The position numbers were made by a program, and so were the translations under genes. Shown in pieces: positions 5,693-9,339 of a DNA stretch of 9,339 bases. The first letter of the stretch is position 1. Each line of letters begins with the position of its first letter. The notes under the pieces were generated by a model. It had not been told where the DNA came from. It was given only the letters and a program-made list of their open reading frames with translations, and ran no database searches. Source of the stretch: an uncultured Methanomicrobiales archaeon (GTDB lineage: Archaea; Thermoplasmatota; Thermoplasmata; Methanomassiliicoccales; Methanomethylophilaceae); the NCBI GenBank assembly GCA_937892275.1, contig CALAVG010000091.1:1-9339 (forward strand). Reading direction: 5' to 3'.

Positions 5693-6353
5693 AGGGAATC
5701 TCATCCTTGAATCCGGCCTCTTCGAAACCGGCCAGTCTCAGTCTGCAGGAATCGCAGTGACCGCATGCCTTCTCCCCGCCGTTGTAGCAGGACCATGTGA
5801 GATGCAGCGGTGCTCCCAGCCTCTTGCCCCTTCTGACGATATCGGCTTTGGAGTCCATCCCTATCGGTGTGACGATCTTGATCGGATGGCCTTCCTTCCC
5901 GGCCTTCGTACCGACCTCCAGAGTATGCTGGAACGCCTGGATGAACTCAGGGGTGCAGTCAGGGTATCCGGAATAATCCACTGCGTTGACGCCTATGTAT
6001 ATCCTGTCCGCATCGATCGATTCGCAGAGACCTGCGGCGATGCTGAGGAACACCATGTTCCTTGCAGGAACGTATGTTATCGGGATCTGCTCGTCGAGCT
6101 CCCCTTCCCTGTCCATAGGGATGTCGATGTCCTTCCTTGTCAGGGCAGAACGGAAAGAGCTCAGATTGAGGTCGATGATCACGTGCGGTACGTGATAGAA
6201 CTCGCATACATTGGCCGCTGATGTCAGTTCCTTGGTGTGCCTCTGACCGTACCTGAAGCTGATTGCGGTCGGTTCGCACCCGTCCGCTATGGCCTGGGCC
6301 AGGCATGTTGTGGAATCCAATCCTCCGGACAGAAGGACTACGACCTTAGGCAT
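5679..6353 (-). CDS. queC: 7-cyano-7-deazaguanine (preQ0) synthase
   Basis: A 224-residue ATP-dependent amide and nitrile-forming enzyme that converts 7-carboxy-7-deazaguanine and ammonia to preQ0. Motifs: the PP-loop LLSGGLDSTT (7-16), the conserved FRYGQRHTKEL (33-43), YVPARNMVFLSIA (94-106), GVNAVDYSGYPDC (121-133), and the zinc site with cysteines 189, 197, 200 and 203 (CYNGGEKACGHCDSC). Full length and intact. The ATG at 6351-6353 directly follows the queD stop with no gap, and its own end overlaps the queE start, so the three enzymes are encoded by one tightly packed transcript. In archaea preQ0 is the base inserted by archaeal Tgt and then modified to archaeosine at tRNA position 15; neither later gene is in this window. 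Confidence 0.96.
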   Translation of the reverse strand: MPKVVVLLSGGLDSTTCLAQAIADGCEPTAISFRYGQRHTKELTSAANVCEFYHVPHVIIDLNLSSFRSALTRKDIDIPMDREGELDEQIPITYVPARNMVFLSIAAGLCESIDADRIYIGVNAVDYSGYPDCTPEFIQAFQHTLEVGTKAGKEGHPIKIVTPIGMDSKADIVRRGKRLGAPLHLTWSCYNGGEKACGHCDSCRLRLAGFEEAGFKDEIPYEDM

Positions 6354-6827
6354 TCAGAGCACCACGGTGTACCAGGCAGTCTGCCCGCGTTCCTCATCCA
6401 ATCCTATGGAGAGGGACCTGACGTTCGACGGGAGCTTCAGTTCCTTGACCATGCGCTCCGCCATCATCTTGGACATCTCCTCGGCGGTTGTAGTAGGAAT
6501 GTCGAGCAGTGTGACGTCCATCCTCGGGAAGACGTATCTCTTACCGTCGCAGATGGCCTCGACCGACTCGTCCGTCACCGTGAGATGCACATCCTTGGAT
6601 GTGGTAGGGAGGAGCGTCTTGTGATCCACCTCTTCGATAATCTCCTTGAGCTTCTTTTTGAGGACCACGAAATCCATGATCATGCCTTCCTCCCCTATGT
6701 CCCCCTCGAGTCTGAGGCGGACGATGTAGGAGTGTCCGTGAAGTCTGGAGCACTTCTCGTGCCTCGGGATGAAATGACAAGCGGAAAACCTTATTCCTCC
6801 GTAACCTCCGTCGATCTCTAGATACAT
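6354..6827 (-). CDS. queD: 6-carboxytetrahydropterin synthase (6-pyruvoyl-tetrahydropterin synthase family)
   Basis: A 157-residue enzyme that turns 7,8-dihydroneopterin triphosphate into 6-carboxytetrahydropterin, the first committed step of 7-deazaguanine synthesis. The zinc ligands are His18 (SACHF) and His30/His32 (LHGHSY). The nucleophile region is EKCSRLHGH with Cys26, the C-x3-HGH pattern expected of QueD. The Asp68-His69 pair (EEVDHKTL) and Glu145 (IGLDEERG) complete a normal active site. An extended segment at about 78-110, between the two halves, is a variation that archaeal QueD-like proteins can show. Start choice: GGAGG (6835-6839) stands 7 bases before the ATG at 6825-6827 but only 1 base before an earlier ATG at 6831-6833, so I took the inner one. 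The earlier ATG overlaps the mtxX stop as ATGA. Confidence 0.92.
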   Translation of the reverse strand: MYLEIDGGYGGIRFSACHFIPRHEKCSRLHGHSYIVRLRLEGDIGEEGMIMDFVVLKKKLKEIIEEVDHKTLLPTTSKDVHLTVTDESVEAICDGKRYVFPRMDVTLLDIPTTTAEEMSKMMAERMVKELKLPSNVRSLSIGLDEERGQTAWYTVVL

Positions 6828-6829
6828 TT

Positions 6830-7573
6830 TCATTCCTCCGTGAGTCTCATCGCCAATGCGATGGAATCGGTGTAATCAGTCTTGACCCTGGATGTGTCGA
6901 TGAACACCTTGTCCAGGTTGACTATGGGCGCACCGAGCGCCTTTGCTCCGCCGATGAAGTGGAGCGTTCTGAAGATGATGTTGCCCACTATACCCTGCGG
7001 TGCGATGAGGATGTCCGCGTTGTTCACTGCATCCTCAATCAATATCTGACTGTGATATGCGTCGTATCCCTCCGACTTGAGGGCCTTGACTATGTTCAAT
7101 GCACTGTCGATGGATGTGTCCACCGCTCTGCATCTGCCCCTGTCCTCGCATCTGCCTCCGGACATGACAGCTATCTTGGTGCCGAGACCGACCCTCTTGG
7201 CCATCTTCACGCACTGCCTGGCGAGCTCTATCCTCTGCTCGTCGGACCATCCCTCGTCTATGCCGACGGGTGCCATGATGATCATCTTGCCGTTGAGGAG
7301 CTCGAGGAACACTATCCTCTCCAGTCCCTTGACGCCTGTCTTCTGCTTAACTATCGGCAGAAGTACCGATGAGGACATGTCCCCGCGGATCGCGGCGTCT
7401 ATCTTGCCCGAGATGAGATCGTCGATCAATGCTTCCGGTTCTTCGTATATGGCCACATTGTATTGTTTCATGGCCTCAACGCTCCTCTCCACATTGCCTG
7501 CATCCGTACCGCGTCCTATACCGACACGGACCTTCGGCAGATCGCTGGAGAGAAGGGCCTCTGTGTTGAACAT
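6830..7573 (-). CDS. mtxX: Methanogenesis marker protein 4 (MtxX family)
   Basis: A 247-residue protein of the MtxX / methanogenesis marker 4 family, related in fold to phosphate acetyl/butyryltransferases and found mainly in methanogens. Its biochemical role is not established. Family features: the N-terminal RVGIGRGTDAGNVERSV (16-32), DAAIRGDMSSSVLLP (59-73), the MSGGRCEDRGRCRAVD block (137-152), and IAPQGIVGNIIFRTLHFIGGAKALG (190-214). Length fits the family. The ATG at 7571-7573 has GGAGG four bases ahead and a TATA-like box about 25 bases ahead. It is the first gene of a minus-strand cluster: its stop lies 2 bases from the chosen queD start and overlaps the alternative one. The coupling to preQ0 synthesis genes is unusual and is discussed as a finding. 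Confidence 0.88.
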   Translation of the reverse strand: MFNTEALLSSDLPKVRVGIGRGTDAGNVERSVEAMKQYNVAIYEEPEALIDDLISGKIDAAIRGDMSSSVLLPIVKQKTGVKGLERIVFLELLNGKMIIMAPVGIDEGWSDEQRIELARQCVKMAKRVGLGTKIAVMSGGRCEDRGRCRAVDTSIDSALNIVKALKSEGYDAYHSQILIEDAVNNADILIAPQGIVGNIIFRTLHFIGGAKALGAPIVNLDKVFIDTSRVKTDYTDSIALAMRLTEE

Positions 7574-7592
7574 GGAACCTCCAATGGACTCC

Positions 7593-7605
7593 TTATAAAT
7601 AAAAA
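7593..7605 (-). promoter_or_regulatory. AT-rich promoter of the mtxX-que operon
   Basis: On the minus strand this reads TTTTTATTTATAA, a good archaeal TATA-like element centred about 26 bases before the mtxX ATG. It also directly follows GC-rich sequence after the stop of the upstream membrane-protein gene. The leading T5 could therefore terminate that transcript, with one short element serving both purposes. The dual role is inference. Confidence 0.5.
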
Positions 7606-7633
7606 GGGCGGAGGAAGCTTCTGACCGGGCCGC

Positions 7634-8221
7634 TCAGAACGGGAGTTTGATCGGCTTGTCGAAGAGCTTGTCCTCTTTCCTCATGTACTTGATCGACTGC
7701 CCTGCGATCCAGAAGCATTCGCAGGTGACGGCTATGGGCTCGTAGACCTCGAAGCGCTGCGTTACGACCGCTATGATACAGAATGCCAACAGTATGGTCG
7801 AGAGTATCGCGAAATCCAGGTCACCCCTCCTGTAATCGAACACTATCGACAGTATGACACAGATTAGAGAGAACAGCGAATAGACCATCGCCGTAATGTA
7901 ATGGAGGCTGTCGTAGCCGAGGTTGATGATACCGATACCGGCGAGACCGAAACATGCCAAGATGATGAGTGCTCCGAGGATACGTTCGCTGTCTCCCTGG
8001 GACATCACATAGATTCCGAACATGACACCGAAGAGTCCTCCGCATGAACATGCCATGTTGAAACAGATCTCTCCGCCTACCACACCGCAGATTCCCAGGT
8101 CGGAAAGACTGAGCTCTCCCAGGTTCCACTCGGGTGCGAAGAAGGCGGCCAATATCCAAAGACTGATGAATATCTCCGCCGAAAACAATCCGCATGCTGC
8201 GTTGATCTTGCTTAGATTCAT
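7634..8221 (-). CDS. DUF998-like multi-pass membrane protein
   Basis: A 195-residue integral membrane protein that resembles the DUF998 family, whose function is unknown. Hydrophobic segments, numbered from the ATG, lie at about 8-29, 46-73, 82-100, 107-128, 136-154 and 161-174, suggesting six membrane spans. DUF998-like signatures are SLSDLGICG followed by a conserved FN (FNMACSCGG) and the later NLGYDSLHYITAMVYSLF, with the typical Leu-His. Four cysteines cluster near the second span (ICG, ICFNMACSC). The ATG at 8219-8221 is preceded directly by GGGGTGAT, a strong ribosome site; a GTG two codons upstream lies inside that site and is unlikely to be used. The C-terminal tail is basic and probably cytosolic. 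Same strand as the mtxX operon but separated by 60 bases that hold a promoter, so probably independent. Confidence 0.8.
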   Translation of the reverse strand: MNLSKINAACGLFSAEIFISLWILAAFFAPEWNLGELSLSDLGICGVVGGEICFNMACSCGGLFGVMFGIYVMSQGDSERILGALIILACFGLAGIGIINLGYDSLHYITAMVYSLFSLICVILSIVFDYRRGDLDFAILSTILLAFCIIAVVTQRFEVYEPIAVTCECFWIAGQSIKYMRKEDKLFDKPIKLPF

Positions 8222-8222
8222 T

Positions 8223-8254
8223 ATCACCCCGAAAATACAAGTTGAGGATAATAA
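8223..8254 (-). promoter_or_regulatory. Promoter and ribosome site of the membrane protein gene
   Basis: GGGGTGAT (8223-8230 on the minus strand) lies directly before the ATG at 8221 and matches the archaeal anti-Shine-Dalgarno core GGTGAT. TTATTAT (8248-8254), about 27-33 bases upstream of the ATG, is a possible TATA box giving a short leader that includes the ribosome site. Confidence 0.45.
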
Positions 8255-8377
8255 GAGTTTCTTACCTATCTGCTACAAAATCGTTCATCAGGTACCGTCT
8301 GGGACGTCCTATGATACCATCGGTTGAAAAGTACATCAAAAGAGATCAGCATACGCCTGTTCCCTTACCTATTACAT

Positions 8378-8403
8378 TAATATGAATAACAATAGAGAAG
8401 AAC
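8378..8403 (-). terminator. T-rich tract after dph2
   Basis: The minus strand just past the dph2 stop reads TTCTTCTCTATTGTTATTC, a pyrimidine/T-rich run without a clear stem. T-rich tracts of this kind are usual archaeal terminators. Confidence 0.35.
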
Positions 8404-8406
8404 GGA

Positions 8407-9339
8407 TCAGCAACCGGGCCTGATCTGGTCGAACTCGTAGTCCGCCCATTCCCTGTCGCCAAGGACTATATCCAACTCCGTAAGGGTCAGCATCGGACGG
8501 TCATACTTCGCCGAATCGTCCATCGCAACGCGGGGACATGCGGTATTGACATAAGCATCCACGCGGTACGACATCAGCGACATCGGAGTGATCTCCTCCA
8601 TAACGGCCTTGTATGCCTTCAATCCGCGGGACCTGATCCTCTCTATGACCCTATCGGCATCTGCAGAACGGTTCTGGCCGATCTTACTGCAAACTATGAC
8701 CAGGAACGACTGCGCCCCTTTGGCGCTCTGTATGGCTGCGAATCTCTTCCTTAGTATCCTATCACGAATCTCGGCCATGTTCCTAACCTCCTTGGTGACC
8801 GGATTCAGGACAAGGATGTCCTTCTTGACACCGAATGCCGCTGCGAGAGGATGGAAGTCCCCCTCTCCAAGGAACAGGAACGCATCCACATCGTTCAGGA
8901 CGGATTCTGCGGAACTGCAGTTGCACCCGAGCACCTGACCGGGATACGCTATCCTCAGATCACCTTTCCCTACGGACACCTTCCTTCCGGAGGCCTCCAG
9001 GATTCCTTTGACCTTCGGTATGAGATCAAGATATTGGATCGTGGCCAGGAGTCCTACCCTCTCAGGTAGTGCCCCGAGGGAATCCAGAATGGATTTGTCT
9101 AGATCTGCATCGGAACGGGATTCGATATACAGAACGTTCGGATCCTCGCCCTGCGATGGTATCGGGGAATGACCGAAGTGAACCAATGCATCGGTCTTGC
9201 CCTTGTAATCGTACAGATCGCACGCACCGTAACAGGGGAGACCGACGATAAGGGTGTCCGCGCCGGCATGCTCGGAAATATAATCAGAAATCTATGTTGC
9301 CCGGATCTTCAGACCCTCGGGCAATTGGAGGGCGACGGA
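8407..9339 (-). CDS. dph2: Dph2, diphthamide synthesis, with in-frame TAG (5' partial)
   Basis: Archaeal Dph2 moves the 3-amino-3-carboxypropyl group of SAM to a histidine of elongation factor 2, the first step of diphthamide synthesis, using a [4Fe-4S] cluster in a non-classical radical reaction. The visible 310 codons begin SVALQLPEGLKIRAT and continue ISDYISEHAGAD, LPCYGACDLYDYKG and ALVHFGHS; all are family signatures. Three cluster-ligand candidates are present: the Cys of GACD (codon 9220-9222), the Cys of VLGCNC (near codon 139), and the Cys of TACPRVAMDD (8536-8538). The C-terminus ends in TGA at 8407-8409. The start lies beyond the right edge, probably only about 20 residues away by comparison with the usual ~330-340 residues. 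A TAG codon at 9292-9294 interrupts the frame after KIRAT, with conserved sequence on both sides and no frameshift. After it the first possible start is a TTG at 9184-9186, which would omit GACD. I annotate readthrough, probably with pyrrolysine; a pseudogene is the alternative. Confidence 0.85.
9292..9294 (-). other. In-frame amber (TAG) codon in dph2
   Basis: The plus strand reads CTA, hence TAG in the dph2 frame, between ...KIRAT and ISDYISE.... It falls in the first helix after the PEGLK motif, at a position where an ordinary residue is expected. A single base change from AAG, GAG or CAG would produce it. It is the most direct sign of pyrrolysine decoding in this window. Confidence 0.75.

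Noticed and set aside
5517..6821. Two long plus-strand open frames (5517-6221 and 6237-6821) opposite queE, queC and queD.
   Set aside because: They are the complements of convincingly identified enzymes with intact motifs, and the translations show no family features.
8327..8337. AAAAGTACATC, resembling the AAGTACCAT core of the IS ends.
   Set aside because: One base is missing from the core, there is no partner nearby and no transposase; this is likely chance.
8407..9186. A 259-residue Dph2 starting at TTG 9184-9186.
   Set aside because: Clear Dph2 sequence continues upstream in the same frame, including the GACD cysteine and the PEGLK motif, so the true start lies beyond the TAG and beyond the window.
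1..9339. CRISPR array or a defence gene cluster.
   Set aside because: No regularly spaced repeats are visible, and no nuclease, toxin-antitoxin or restriction gene was recognised.

Overview
This window looks like a chromosomal segment from a methanogenic archaeon. The evidence is an archaeal-type Dph2 (diphthamide synthesis), a preQ0 set (queD, queC, queE) of the kind archaea use for archaeosine, a methanogenesis marker 4 (MtxX) protein, and TATA-like boxes about 25 bases ahead of several starts. A TAG codon interrupts an otherwise intact dph2 reading frame, and almost every gene ends in TGA. Together these fit a lineage that decodes TAG as pyrrolysine; I favour Methanomassiliicoccales or a relative. 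This placement is inference from gene content and codon use, not from a phylogenetic marker.

Layout. Bases 1-60 hold the 3' end of an unidentified gene, followed by a hairpin and T-rich tract. A TIGR04076-family gene (101-409, +) converges with a CBS-CBS-ParB-like gene (403-1248, -). An IS4/IS1634-like insertion sequence (about 1337-2943, transposase on -) sits directly upstream of the CBS-ParB gene. Its ends share a 14-base imperfect inverted repeat. The inner end also belongs to a palindrome that brackets the transposase TATA box. A largely empty stretch (2944-3223) leads to a GNAT acetyltransferase (3224-3766, -), which ends in TAG.

The central part has two convergent operons. On the + strand, an Mrp/ApbC Fe-S carrier ATPase is followed one base later by a NifX/NifB-type small protein (3897-5061). 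On the - strand, mtxX, queD, queC and queE (7573 down to 5066) overlap or abut at every junction and look like one transcript. QueD, QueE and QueC convert GTP-derived intermediates to preQ0, the precursor of archaeosine in tRNA. The presence of a methanogenesis marker at the head of this operon is unexpected.

To the right are a DUF998-like membrane protein (7634-8221, -) and a dph2 gene that runs off the right edge (8407-9339, -).

The most notable observation is the in-frame TAG at 9292-9294 within conserved dph2 sequence. Conserved Dph2 residues lie on both sides in the same frame, and no usable start follows the TAG that would keep the first cluster cysteine. dph2 must therefore be read through (pyrrolysine is the obvious candidate) or be broken. 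The GNAT gene, whose frame reaches two TAG codons before a TAA, is a second test of how TAG is read here.
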